From the NCBI RefSeq assembly GCF_000224145.3, contig NW_004190863.1, forward strand, positions 124,287-188,286: a DNA stretch of 64,000 bases, given 5' to 3'. Each line of letters opens with the position of its first letter. Position 1 is the first letter of the stretch. Positions 34,601 to 46,293 of the stretch are shown in pieces. The notes beneath the pieces are model-generated. The model worked only from the letters and a program-made list of their open reading frames with translations. It was not told the origin of the DNA and ran no database searches. Position numbers and translations under genes: made by a program. This stretch comes from Ciona intestinalis (taxonomy: Eukaryota; Chordata; Ascidiacea; Phlebobranchia; Cionidae).

Positions 34601-35247
34601 ATTAATTTGCTGTAATTATAATTAAATTGGGGATGTTATTATTAAGATTAAAACAAACATTTGCTACATTTAATTCTAAACCAAAAAGCTGTAGAACAAG
34701 TAAATTTCTACAATATTCTTTGACAATCACGCACATATAGTATTTTATATAACAAATTTACTAAATCAGTTACAGCTTTAACTGTGAAATTCTTTTCAAT
34801 CTGTACTTTATAATTTCAATTTGTTTTCATACTGCCATATACAAACAAATACCTTTGCATTAGCTGTATGCGCTTGCAAGTTTTCTGATTCTCCATCATT
34901 TGCATATTTCTGGTATGAAATATACGCTGCAAGAGAACTAAATGAAGCTCCAGTAAGATACCTGAAGAAGAATATTTTAATTTACACGTTTTCTTCTTGA
35001 TATATAATTAACACGACCTTATCCGTTTTCTGTTTTTGTTGTTCTGGTGTTCCCATGACCTGCCTTTACTGTAGTAGCGTGAGCACACGCATCTGCAGAG
35101 TATATTATTTAGTGCAGTTTTAAACTACTGCCTAATATTATGCGTTCCATATTGAATAAAACTGATTTAGTGAAATTGAACTTACCGGACAGCACAACAT
35201 GACGTACTGCTAGAAAGTAATCGAACTGCTTTTGATAATGAAGACAT
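28660..35247 (-). CDS. SUOX: sulfite oxidase, mitochondrial
   Basis: Oxidises sulfite to sulfate in the mitochondrial intermembrane space, the last step of cysteine breakdown, passing electrons from molybdenum through heme to cytochrome c. Exons: 35247-35186, 34961-34853, 34085-33965, 33703-33573, 33254-33064, 32648-32454, 31180-30992, 30516-30330, 29945-29790, 29561-29445, 28845-28775, 28708-28660. The total is 1578 nt, or 525 aa (human 545). A basic/Ser N-terminus ([14 protein letters not shown]) with a following hydrophobic stretch fits an intermembrane-space presequence. The cytochrome b5 domain has HPGG (His95) and the second heme His in YAVHKSEE. The molybdopterin domain has IQCAGNRR with the metal-binding Cys237, then [20 protein letters not shown] and [13 protein letters not shown]. 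The dimerisation domain includes [15 protein letters not shown] and ends AWHRVKV. The intron after 33573 has a GC donor, chosen because it is the only junction that keeps phase. Confidence 0.97.
30118..30212 (+). mobile_element. SINE 3' part
   Basis: GTATGAAACAAAACACCCG to CATGCGAGGGTTAATAAG, in a SUOX intron. Confidence 0.65.
30529..30698 (+). mobile_element. MITE copy beside a SUOX splice acceptor
   Basis: The body runs from AAGGACACCTTTAGCTCA to CCCAACCATACC. Its left end is replaced by a run of A that, on the minus strand, forms the T-tract of the acceptor at 30516. Confidence 0.75.
31405..31545 (+). repeat. dispersed repeat, copy 1 (SUOX intron)
   Basis: CAACAGCAAAACAACAGTTG, GTGTGGGAAAAAGTGT and AATCTGGCTGTTGCAG; shares order and sequence with 34165-34280. 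Confidence 0.6.
31570..31655 (+). mobile_element. SINE 3' fragment
   Basis: TACATATGTAATAACTTG, AACAAAACACCCATGTTAC, in a SUOX intron. Confidence 0.55.
32258..32439 (+). mobile_element. MITE copy near a SUOX splice donor
   Basis: Ends TAGTATTGTGGGGTAAG and ACCCCACCCTACTATAC; it stops 15 bp from the donor of the exon at 32648-32454. Confidence 0.8.
34165..34280 (+). repeat. dispersed repeat, copy 2 (SUOX intron)
   Basis: CAACAGCAAAAACAACAGTT, GTGTGGGAAAGAGTGT and AAATGGCTGTTGCACA; matches 31405-31545. Unclassified. Confidence 0.6.
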
Positions 35248-35994
35248 GATTGAAAATCGTGTGCGCTGTCTACGATATACACAGATCTACCAGCTCGTTA
35301 CAAAATGCAGCGTTATGTAACGTTATATAATAGGGGAGTAGTCTGTAACGTCATATAAAATGGGATTAACGCTCCGGACAACCAGCTTGGCGCATAGCGA
35401 TAAAACTAAAACCCGTTGCCTATGTACGCGTATATTTTTATGAGCATATAAAAGCCTTGAACTTAGGGTAGGGTATGTCGTTACTCGCTCTCTCTTGATG
35501 CAACCATATATTAGTATCGCCATAACCGCGTATACAAAATTCCACTTTTATTGGGGTAAACGGCCTCAAATTCAGTCATTGAACTTGTGAATCGAACAGC
35601 TATTAAAACTTTAACTGCCGCACTGACATGTACTGGTTTTGTAACAATTTCAAGGTAATAGCTTTGGTAACAAACGTCTGCAATATCCAAGCTAGTCTGC
35701 CACTGCAGCGTTTTGCAAAACTTTCGTTTTTTTCCCTTTGTGACAAACATGAAACTTAATACCTCCAACAAACGCCAACTAAGCAAATACTTTAAATTTT
35801 GGGAGTGTTTCAAAAAATAACATTGCTACCTTTCACGGAAACATTTGCAGAAGCAAACATTATAAAAACTGTACATAATTTGAAAGATTGAGACTTACTG
35901 CACAGTCTGCCTAACGTGTAAGATCACTGTAATACAAAAAATGACAGAAAATTTAACATTGATTTTGTGAATGAATAAACAAACAAGTTCTTCA
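35248..35994. other. SUOX promoter side and POLD3 3' flank
   Basis: About 750 bp between the POLD3 stop codon and the SUOX start. POLD3 points towards SUOX, so this holds the POLD3 3' UTR and the SUOX promoter. No repeat copy or extra exon is visible. Confidence 0.45.
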
Positions 35995-38900
35995 CTACTT
36001 TTTAGAAAAGAAACCCATTAAAGAGGATTGTTTTGACTTTTTCAGTGATGACTTTTCAGCAACAGGAGAAACTTTTTTTTGAACTTTAGGTTCATCTGTT
36101 TGTTTAGCAACTTTTTTATCATCCGAATCTCTTTTATCGTAATCATTATCACTGCATGCCTCTTCAACCCACTCCTTCTCAGTCAACATGGATCCATCGG
36201 CATCAACAAATGTCTTTGATTTTAATACCCTGATAAAAGGTTAAGAGATAAATATGATTAATAATTGCTAGAAAAAGAATATCTTTAGAAGTCAACATAT
36301 GTTAGGGTAAATTTGTAGGTCAAGATTTATTTTTTAATTGAGGATATATTTATAAGTGGGAATTATTTATGAACGAAGATATATTTATATTTGTCATTTG
36401 TTTTATTTAAATATTCACTTTAATTTAATGTAGATTGATTCATCCAATCTAGTTTTTAAAGCTTACTTATGTAACGTAAGGATTTACTACTGATTTACAT
36501 ATACTGCAAGACTGATAAATACTTGTAAAGATTGTAAAAAGCAGCTACAATCTGAAAAACCTAAACAAATATCTAAATCGACTACTACTTAAAGTTTACT
36601 TATGCGACATAATTTACTTACTATATCATACAAATTTACTTATGAATAGATTTAATATGGTTGTAACACCTAAAGATTGCAAAAAGCAACTACAATCTGA
36701 ATAACCTGAACAGATATCTAAATAAATAGACTACTTTTTAAAGTTTTCTTTTGCAACTTAAAGATTTATTTCTAGTGCAATATATAGACTTACTCATAAA
36801 TAGGGATAAATATTGTAACACCTAAAGATTGTAAAGCAACTACAATCTGAATAACCTACACAAATATCTAAATCAAATGTAACACAGAAAAAAAAACGGC
36901 CACACACCTTCTTTTGCGAGGATTTTTTTCACCAACTTTAATGCAGCTCCTGGAGGGTTTAGGTAAGGGGGGAGGTGATGCTGGGATGATGTCAGGACTT
37001 CCTTCCTCTTCTTCTTCTTCCATAGCTTCATCCTCACTAGAAGATGAGAATTCCTAACCATAATATTTTAAAGTTAATTTTTGGGACAATTTTTTTTAAT
37101 TAAAAAATTACAATACATATTCGGACATACTAATACAAGTTCTATGATTTCTTTTCAAATTAAAATCCAATTAAATTTTATGTAAATATTCTTACAATTA
37201 TCATGAATTAAAAAGACAGTATTTTACTTTTTATATGTCCTTTTTTTTTAAACAAAAACAATCTAATTTAACTTACAAATGTTCATTTGAATTTCCATAC
37301 ATACCATAATTTACAACCACAAAATATTACAGATTAGGACAACTAGTATATTGCAATAAAAAACAATAATACAAACCTGAATTCTCCTTCTCTTTTTAGC
37401 TGGGAGCTCTTCAGAATTTGTTCTGCTTTGTTTTTTTGAGCTAAAACACAAAAAAAGTTTTTATTTTACTTATTTTATTTAAATTTAGCAAGGGAAAACT
37501 GGGGAATACTTACCCAGAATTTTTCTTTATCTTTTGCTTGCTAGTGCTTTTCTTTGACTTTTCTGGTTCAGGTTTCTTTACAATTTCATTCTGTTCCTGA
37601 GAAACAAATTTATTTGTTGCCCATGAAACATTTTTTCATAGTTTTCATCCACTTTTATTTAATTGAGCACAAGAGTTAGGAATTTTGACAGTGTAAGCTT
37701 ACATATGGTATATTGTTAGCTATAGTAAATAAAATTATGGACATTAGGTTGTGCCATGTATCCTAATCTAGCCACCATTTCAGAACTTCTGAAAATGCCC
37801 TGTCTACCCCCCCCCAAAAAAAGAAGTTACATACTTTGTAGCTTGTAGGGGGACACAAGGTGTATGAAACAGAACACCAGTGTTACAACAACTGTCATTG
37901 CCTTGTCACATGAGGATAAACAGTTACATTTATTCAATTATAAACATTATACACCAAAAATAATGGCAGAAATTACTTGTTCCACTTTTACTTTGGGCGA
38001 TTCAAAATCATCATTAATATCTAAGCTTGGTTCTTCTGCAAGAGGGGGTGTCGCTTCTTTTTTAATTTGTGCACTGGGTTTGGAACTTTTGGATTCAGCA
38101 AAAAGATCTCCTTTGCCTGGATAGAAAAACCAACGACTACAGAAATGAAACATTTTAAAATAAATAGGATGTCAAAATTCTGTGCTTTGGCACAGTGGTT
38201 AAGTACGCCTTTTAAGTCCAGAGGTTACTGGTTCGAGGCTCGATGCTGCTACCATTGTGGGCGTATGTGTGAAATGTGTCATTGGGCAAGACATTTAACG
38301 GTAATTTCTGCAACCCATATACAATACAAACATTAAAATAAAATTATCAACAAAAGTTTCATAGCTGGTAACTGGTAAGCGAGCATAAGGTGTGTGAAAC
38401 AAAACAACCGTGTTATAACTACTTCCATTGCTGCAGCATGCAAGAATAAATAAAGTAATAAACTACAGTCATTTTTCATATTCTGCCTATTATCAGTAAT
38501 GTTTTTTTTTGCAATTTACATACACCTTTAAACATTAAATTAAAGTTAAAACATAAACAACTATAAATCTGTAATAATATACTATCTTCACCTTTTGTCA
38601 TAAAACTTTGCATGTGAGATTTTGACTTTTTGTTGGTTGTTGAAACACTTGGTTTACTCTGAACAGGTTTCTCATTTTTTGTTTGTTCTAATTACAACAC
38701 TTAAAATTAGTATAACTAAGCCTGAACTTTATATATAGTATTGTGGGGTAAGATGGGACACTTGACAGATAATATCCAAATATCCTCATTGTGTTTTAAA
38801 CAATTAACAACGATCTATGGGAGTCGCAAACTCTTTCATTGTTTACTACCAAATGGGATGGGAAAATAAAATGAAATAAAATTTGTAACAGAACATGAAT

Positions 38901-40627
38901 ATTACTGTAAAACACACAAATTTAAAAGAGTTTTTTAAATTACAATAATAAATATATAGTATTTTATAATAGTTTGTTTAATTTAATACCATTTTCTAAA
39001 AAATGAAATAATTTATTAATCTAATAACAATAACCTTTTTTTATTTCAACTTGTTCAGCAGGTTTCACGATTTTCGTTCCATTTGCAATTACTGAAATTA
39101 TTCAAAACAAATACGAAACATTAATATTACATAATAGCATCACATGCTTGTTTACCTTGTGTTTTTTTATTAAAATACATAGAGTAAATAAGAAAAAAAC
39201 TTGATCCAAAATTCTATTCTGTTTATAATAATTGTAATAAAAGTTTTCACCTTTGCTTGATGATGTTCCAAACATATTGTTGATGCCTGTCTTGCTGGAC
39301 TTTGGACTGATTTTCCTGTAAATAATTTAAAAAAATCAAAATGAAAATTAGGTAATACACACTTGACCTGGGCACTTACTTATAAACTAAACATAGGCCC
39401 TACTTTACACAACTATATTTTACAGTGGTCACAGAAATCATAACAAGTGTCTCACTTGGATTTTTGTTGCGTTGTTTCATGTTTTATGGTGTTTTCGCTT
39501 TCGTTAGCAGCAGCTGTTGTAGCCAACGCAGTTCGCGCTTGGTTGATTTCATCATCCGTTAAAGCAGTTGACCCATTGAACCTTACCGACCCATAACTAT
39601 GACATCACAAACAAAGGTTACAAACAATATAGAAAAAATTATATGAATGAATACAACTTATTCTTCCTCGCATGGGAGCAACCACAGTCATTATAACACG
39701 GGTGTTCTGTTTCATACACCATGCGCCTGCTTACAAGTTACCATGTTAGTAATAGTAATAATGCAGGTTATTTTTATATATTTTTTGCAGTGTATGGTTA
39801 ACAATTTAGACAACTCATAAGTGATCACTGGGTTAGAGCAATTGCCGTTAGTAAATAACTATATATGCATCATTTTCATACATATTTCTAAATATACCTG
39901 CCACATTTGTACAATAATTTCTTTGTCATTTCGTAATCTGCTGCATAAAGAGCACTCGGATCAGTCAACTTTGACTTTTGTACACTGTAGGGTTCACAAC
40001 TGAAAACTTTATGCATTTTTGATTTTGCATTTTCAAGCTGACTGTCCTGGACAAGCACAACTCGAATCCCTGTTTTTGTCCTTCCTGTAAACAAGAAAAC
40101 ATCATTTTTATTGCCAGTCACCTTTATTAACTAATCAATGCACCAAAGCATGATTAAATGTACATTCTGTGTTGCACAAAGCACCATTACATAAATATAT
40201 AATAATCAAGAAATGTAAATTACAATAGTAAAAAACACATTTGCCTGTACCTTCTATATTTTACCTGTTACACAATAAATGATAGAAACATTGTTTTTCT
40301 CTGCATTTTTTGAATACAATTTTAGCAACCTGAAATTTAAAATCTGGTATTAAAAACACTACAACAGTATTATATAAATACAACAGTATATCAGTATTAT
40401 ATAAATGTTATGAACTAAATTTCTTACTCTTTCGATTTGGAGGCAGAAATGGCAAGTTCCTGGCTCAAGCACTTATAGGTTACCTGTAAGAAAATCAATA
40501 AATAACAGTGCTCACAAAAAATTAATCGTTTAATGTCCAATATAAGACTCACGATTTTTTTGTCATCTTCAACTAGTTCATCCAGCGTACACAAGTACAT
40601 GTCCATGTCATGTTCGCTCCCATGCAT
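35995..40627 (-). CDS. POLD3: DNA polymerase delta subunit 3 (p66/p68)
   Basis: Accessory subunit that links DNA polymerase delta to PCNA in replication and break-induced repair; nuclear. Exons: 40627-40553, 40483-40428, 40329-40265, 40084-39898, 39596-39456, 39315-39251, 39091-39035, 38687-38592, 38116-37977, 37596-37514, 37440-37377, 37053-36908, 36229-35995. The total is 1410 nt, or 469 aa (human 466). The N-terminal winged-helix part has LDELVEDDKKIVTYKCLS and NNVSIIYCVTG. A long Lys/Ser/Glu-rich disordered middle holds a basic cluster AKKRRRIQ (likely nuclear signal) and a Pro run. The family-typical RVLKSKTFVDADGSMLTEKE follows. The protein ends QSSLMGFFSKK, a canonical PCNA-interacting PIP box (QxxLxxFF). 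HMQSFMTK in the middle may be a second weak PCNA contact. An acceptor-like TTTTTGTAG lies 14 bp before the ATG. Confidence 0.95.
36460..36890. repeat. three tandem units of about 135 bp in a POLD3 intron
   Basis: Each unit has TTTACTTATG-like, AAAGATTGTAAAAAGCA, ACTACAATCTGAATAACCT and AAATATCTAAAT parts. The array ends just before the donor of the exon at 37053-36908. Confidence 0.75.
37826..37945 (+). mobile_element. SINE 3' part
   Basis: GAAGTTACATACTTTGTAGC to CATGAGGATAAACAGTTAC, in a POLD3 intron. Confidence 0.75.
38172..38470 (+). mobile_element. SINE copy, full length
   Basis: Head TTTGGCACAGTGGTTAAG and TACTGGTTCGAGGCTCG, middle CATTGGGCAAGACATTTAAC, tail GGTAACTGGTAAGCGAGC. In a POLD3 intron. 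Confidence 0.85.
38733..38876 (+). mobile_element. MITE copy, right end lost
   Basis: Left end ATATAGTATTGTGGGGTAAG; the right third is missing. In a POLD3 intron. Confidence 0.7.
39658..39852 (-). mobile_element. SINE copy, reverse, split
   Basis: Tail part 39658-39755 (GTCATTATAACACGGGTG) and middle part 39795-39852 (GTGATCACTGGGTTAGAGC). In a POLD3 intron. Confidence 0.75.
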
Positions 40628-40642
40628 TTTGCTGTGTTGTCT
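40628..40642 (-). other. possible trans-splice or 5' UTR acceptor of POLD3
   Basis: On the minus strand AACTTTTTGTAG is followed by ACAACACAGCAAA and then the start ATG. Ciona genes often receive a spliced leader at such sites just before the start, but a 5' UTR intron would look the same. Confidence 0.35.
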
Positions 40643-40989
40643 ACAAAAAGTTTAACTTTTTTAAAGCTTTATAGTCTCCAGGTAAAACAAAACATATACA
40701 GTTTCAATGTAAAATTATTTTCGCGGGAAAATTAGTTCTATAATCCAGTGTTGCCAAATTTAATTTGGTAAACCAAAAAGTAAAAGCGGTGGTTACGCAA
40801 AATGACTTTTCATAGTTTTAAAGATAAGTAATTATTGTATGTAAATTTTAACAACATTTAGTATTTTGAAAGATCACCCCTTTTCGAAGATTTTAGTTGA
40901 TATTTTGTGCATATTGTGCAACATAATAAAATAGGTGCTTTCCCTAAGCTGGTAGTCGATTTTGCAAACAACTTTTATTTGGGGGGTAA

Positions 40990-41118
40990 CTTACGAGTTA
41001 CCACGTTCGTAACTTTGTGGGTTTTAATTTTTCCCTTTTTTGTTTCGTACGGATAACAATTTAAATAACCCGTATTTTTCTCAAGAACAAACACACCTAC
41101 GATGGTAGCAGCATTGAG
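40990..41118 (-). mobile_element. SINE remnant
   Basis: CTTACGAGTTACCACGTTCG near the left and ACGATGGTAGCAGCATTGAG at the right. Confidence 0.6.
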
Positions 41119-41122
41119 CGTC

Positions 41123-41168
41123 GAAAATAGAATGAAAATGTGTCCCAACTTACCCCACCCTGCTATAC
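41123..41168 (+). mobile_element. MITE fragment, right end
   Basis: Only GAAAATAGAATGAAAATG to CCCCACCCTGCTATAC. Confidence 0.65.
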
Positions 41169-41189
41169 GCCTGTTGGACATTGTTAATA

Positions 41190-41377
41190 TATATAGTAGG
41201 GTTGAGGAAGTCGGGACACCTTGATCACAAAATATCCAAATATCCTGATCGTGTTTTAAACGGTCTTGGGAGTGGTAAGGATACGGTTTTATAATTGTTT
41301 GAATAATCTTCGTGTACTACTACATGGGCACTGAAAATAGAATGAAAAGCTGTACCATCTTCCCCACCCTACTACAC
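41190..41377 (+). mobile_element. MITE copy, full length
   Basis: Ends ATATAGTAGGGTTGAGG and CCCCACCCTACTACAC. Confidence 0.85.
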
Positions 41378-43896
41378 GTGTGTTCACCAAATGAACAAAA
41401 CGAACAACCAATTGAAAAAAAAACGCGTCATAAAATATATTAAGAGTTATACAAACTCATAAGTAATCGCTCATCTGTCATTTTTATAGACGAAAATTCC
41501 GCTAGACTGAATACATCACGCATGTCATTCTTAATCGTCACATTGTATGCAAAACTATACATCATACATGATATCACATCGCCCTGTCACGCCGACTGTC
41601 ACTTTATAATGTTAATCTCAACTAATCCTCAAGTTAACTGTCCAAGAAACTGTTGTTTTAATGAACTAATGATGATTAAGTTCGGCTCATATGTTATTGG
41701 GAACTGGGAACTAACGAATAGGAAACGTTTTTTTCAGGCGTGACATAAAATGGCTATTAGTTAACTTGTCAGGCATTAACCTTTTAAATGTTAATTATTT
41801 AAATCCACCATTGGGCAGCAAAGAGATAGTTGGAATATCATAAACGCTGGCAAGATAGTCGCATGTTCTAAGACCGTTTAAATATGACCTTTCAAAATAC
41901 AAAAACAACGTTTTAGAATTAAACTGAATTATTTATAAAATCAGTAATATATAGATTAAACACGTAATTATTTTAAAACTTGTGTGTTAATTATACAACT
42001 TTATTCGTAAAATTTTTGTGTAGCGACCACGCTTTTTATTTCCAACTATGAATTTAAATATGTTTAACTATAAGCATGTTTTATCACTAGTTGTTTTGTC
42101 CCTATATCCTGCTTTTCGTTTAAAATATTTTTAAATCTTCGATACCGTAATCGATGAGACAAAGAAAGTTATTATTATTATTATGATTAATTTCCAATTA
42201 TTTTCTTTGTAGGTGTGAAAAATGGCCGCATTAACTGACTTTTTAGTTCGCAAAGATAAATTGATAAATGAATTGCGAAATAGCTCTGCCAAGTTTAAAA
42301 CATCTATTTAAGTGAATTGAAACGGAAAATATTGAATAAGTTTTGGTTGCTCCTAGCGATACGGTGCGTCACAGTCAGATGCATCACTAACCTGTTATTG
42401 AAAACTAGTGTCAGCGGCTGATTCAGCAGGTAAACCAACTTTTTAGCTCTTGTGTTTCGCCTTTTTATCGTGAGTTGTTTATCTTTGGTATCAATACACC
42501 AACAGGCGTGGTGTGGTCTCTTCAATGCCCCGAGCATAATCTTGCGATGCTGGTTTTCACGCAAATTATGGAACAGTGTCCGTATAACAAACATTAGGAT
42601 AAGTTTAACTTTTTTGATGTGTTAAAGTATATTAAAACCGTGAACACATTTGAAGCATTTTTAACGTACGGTAATGAGCACCAAGACTTGTCACATTGAT
42701 TTACCGTTTGCAGCGAAAGGTATTTGTGGCCTTCAGCTATACCTCCTGATTATAAGTGATAACGGATGCTATGGGGCGTGACCAAATCTCGACCGCAAAG
42801 GGAAATAGATTGTAAATTTGTTTTGTTTGCTTGTTAAAATTTTGTACAACAAATTAGGATACAAATTGTAGTAAACACTTTTTCCCAAAAGGGGGTGATT
42901 TAAAGCACCCCGCAAAGGAAGCAAGATGTAAAAGTAAACAGTTTAATTACTTCAAGCGAGTCTAGCCAAATCGAAATTGAACTATAAAACTAATAACACC
43001 GATTAACGTAGCGCGCACCGCTTCTTCGCTATACGGAAAACGCCAATCAGCAAACTGAACGTGACAATTTACAAATTGTTTCGAATCTGACAACGTCCTT
43101 TATTGGGTCTTTGCACGCGAGGACGTGTTGTAGGGACACTACTGTATTGTGGCCTGGCCAGTATGACACAGCAAACCGAAATCAATTTTCCTAATAGTGA
43201 TTGGCAGTACCTGAAATATGTCGCGGTCGAATTAATCAGTAAGCGAAGTACTTTCAGGCACGATTTGGCCGCTGCACAAGAGCAGTTTAGGAACAAGTGT
43301 TATTATTCCTTTAACTATACCACATATTAGGTGTCATATAAATATGCATGAAACATTTTACCTTTTTTTACACAACACAAAATTATGCCTTGTAAGTTGA
43401 TGGAAATATTTTTCAAACAAATGTTTTCGTCGCGCTACGAACGATTGTGAAACGTGCATTGAGCAGAGGTTTCGTTGTATATGGTTACTCGAACAATCGC
43501 TGTTTCACGCTATTTACATCATAATGCAACGTACAAAGGGATAACTCGGGCCAAGTGTACTTCAGCCTTACATCCATTGTACTTTTAACAACCGCTCGGA
43601 AGCCGAGGACCGATCGTGTCTATTTTTACACCGATTATTCCCGTGGCCACTCAAGAATAATGTAAGTGCAACAGCAGGACTACAACGCGTAGGAAACTGC
43701 TATACCCCAATGTGGCAGATTTGCGTTGCTTGTTTTGCAGTAAGCGCCGGTAACGCGATCTCTGGTTGCCTGAATTGCTGTTGGCATAACACCTCGCATG
43801 CCGATGTAAATGACGCCACGCCTGTTGCTACTATTTTACGCGGCAGTTTTATGTGACCTTTAAATAAAGCGTTGGAACGAAAATTGCCATCTTTGT

Positions 43897-44097
43897 ATAT
43901 AACAGGGTGGGGGAGATCGGACAACTTTTCATTCTATTTTCTTGTCCTATTTGATGGAAAACAAAGAAAAAAACAAAAAAAATATAATTTCATATCCTCA
44001 CGACTTCAATATACCGTGGTTAATTGTTTTTTTATAACACGATCAGGATACTTGTATATTATGTGCTGAATGTGCTGTCTTCCCCCACCCTACTATG
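43897..44097 (-). mobile_element. MITE copy, full length
   Basis: Ends TATAACAGGGTGGGGGAG and CCCCCACCCTACTATGG. Confidence 0.85.
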
Positions 44098-44997
44098 GTC
44101 ACAGTCATCCATCGCTTGTGTTTTGTGCATGAACCGACTTGATTTAAATTCGTGCGCCAGAAAATAATGATCATACAATGCAGTGGCTGCATCCTTGTTT
44201 ATGCGCTTTCTGTATTGATTAAATTAATTTCCATTGTGGCCGAATCCTTTGTTGTTTGGGCGATGGTTGTTCGCCATTGTTTGCTCACAATGCCTGTCAT
44301 TATTCGGCTCATAATGGAGGGTTGGAGAACCATTGAAATACTCTGACGTGTCGCATTGTTCACGACAATAGAGCAAAATTTGAATAGCAAAGGATACAGG
44401 GAGCCGTGACGTGCAGGATTAGAAAAGGAAACAAACGACCGCCATTGTTAGAACGTCGGCAGCGCTGTTCCACCACGAAACAATTGATGTTTATTTGCAG
44501 ATCATCATCGCGTTAAAGCAAATTTAAAAAACAACAACAAAAAACAACAACAAGCAAGTGTGTTAAAAATCCTATACAAAATAAAATGAACAACATATTG
44601 AAAGCTTGCTTTATACTTTTGTGTATTGTTTTCCATTGTGTTATGAAACTTTGAAATTACAAGAATCGCTATTGCGTAAAGCGATGAATCAGATTTAAGC
44701 TGAAAATTTCCGCGGTCGTTCTCACAAGTTGACAGCGTTAGACAATGAGTGTTTGTTCTCGAAAAAAAGTTCGCATATAACGCAACAATCAACTTTGTCG
44801 AACCGCAAACGTTAAAGCGTTCACCGCATTTAAGTGTTCGATCTGCAAGTCCTGATCACCGAAAAAGGAGCGGCAAAAAATCACCGTTTGCGGGAATTCC
44901 TGTGTCTTACCACAACGTTAATGAAGAAAGAAAGTTCGGAAACCTTTCAATTTATTATTCTGTACCATATTGTGAAAGTTGTATAGAAAAACAATAA

Positions 44998-45075
44998 GGA
45001 ACAATCGTATTATAACGACGGTCGTTGCCCCTTCCACACGAAGATAAATAATGTACATTCATTCATTCAATACTA
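44998..45075 (+). mobile_element. SINE 3' fragment
   Basis: CGTATTATAACGACGGTCG to ACACGAAGATAAATAATG. Confidence 0.65.
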
Positions 45076-46117
45076 TATGTCTATTTCATTATTTTACAAC
45101 TAGCCCGGGAGCTATTGCCCCACTAAAATACAGCCCAAAAACAGCGTCAAAATTCTTGCCCACAAATTGCGAAGCAAAAATACCAATGACAAATCTGCTC
45201 AAAGTTTTTTGATAAACAGTTTTTAATAATAATCTAAATGCAACGACAGTTCATACCGAACAGCAAAATTTTCAATAAATTCGGCCCTTTAGCAAAATTA
45301 TACTTGACATTTACATCTCTTTTCGCTGCGGGGTCGTTTTTGCGGCAGGCACATCTTATAAGATTTTCGTATTAGCGGAATTCCGCGAATTACCAACACG
45401 TTTAAAAAAACACGTCGCTAAAACTAAGCGTCGGTGTTTCAGAAATAGCGGGCAGATCATTAAGTATTTATAGCCGAATATATACTTTCATTGTTTACAG
45501 CTGTTTTATCTGTGTACCTTTATACTCGTAATTACGATATCCCGCCTCCGAGTAAGAAGCGAAATCTTTCCTCTGTGGTTTCGCTCTTCGCACGCGATCC
45601 AGTTGATACGCACCGGTACAATGTGATTCTGATTGGTGGCCACGCTGAATCACCTGTGTGACATCATAATAGAGCCGACACGGGCATAACAAACTATTAC
45701 ATCGGCCACGATTACTACACACCGTAGTGTAATTGTTGGCTAATAATGAACGATTTATGTTCCGGAATATTTTCTATTTTGGCGTGCGCCGAATTGTTGC
45801 ACCGTCACTGCGGTGTCCTATTTGAGACCGACGATTAAAATAGTGCGCGCTGTCACTGTCGATCGGTACAAGTCACCAAATTCTTGGGCACGAAAAGAAT
45901 TTTTTTCAAGCATTTTTTTATTTTTTGGCAACGTCAAAATGTAGAACGGTAAATGTTTCCGTTTACTGGACTTAGATGGCATTTTAAGATTCTAAAACCT
46001 GCCATGCATTATACGAATATATCTTTTAAGTAGCCTAGGGCTATATGTTTCACAATACGTTATACCAGATACCTAAGATGTTGTCCTTGCCTGAAAACCG
46101 GATCCTAAATAATTTAA

Positions 46118-46293
46118 ATAAAGTAGGGGGGGATGCGGCATCTTTAGCACATAATATTCAATAATCGTGTTTTAAACAATTATCAACTGTCTATAGGAGA
46201 CGTGAGGATATGGTTTTATAATTCTTTGAATATTCTTTGTTTACTACCAAATTTAGACGAAAAATACCAAAAAATGCGTCCTATCTTACTTTA
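46118..46293 (+). mobile_element. MITE copy, worn ends
   Basis: Begins AAAGTAGGGGGGG; the right end is shortened to CCTATCTTACTTTA. Confidence 0.7.

Noticed and set aside
28660-40627. SUOX and POLD3 as an operon
   Set aside because: Same strand, but about 750 bp lies between the POLD3 stop and the SUOX start with POLD3 upstream. Ciona operons usually have almost no spacer.
42222-42311. Short frame MAALTDFLVRKDKLINELRN...
   Set aside because: Ends after about 29 codons with no following exon that I can join; not enough to call a gene.
43103-43330. 75-codon overlapping frames on both strands
   Set aside because: Two antisense frames of the same size in GC-richer DNA; no domain or splice context, likely chance.
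44749-44997. 82-codon plus frame
   Set aside because: No recognisable domain; its C-terminal end abuts a SINE tail. Probably chance.
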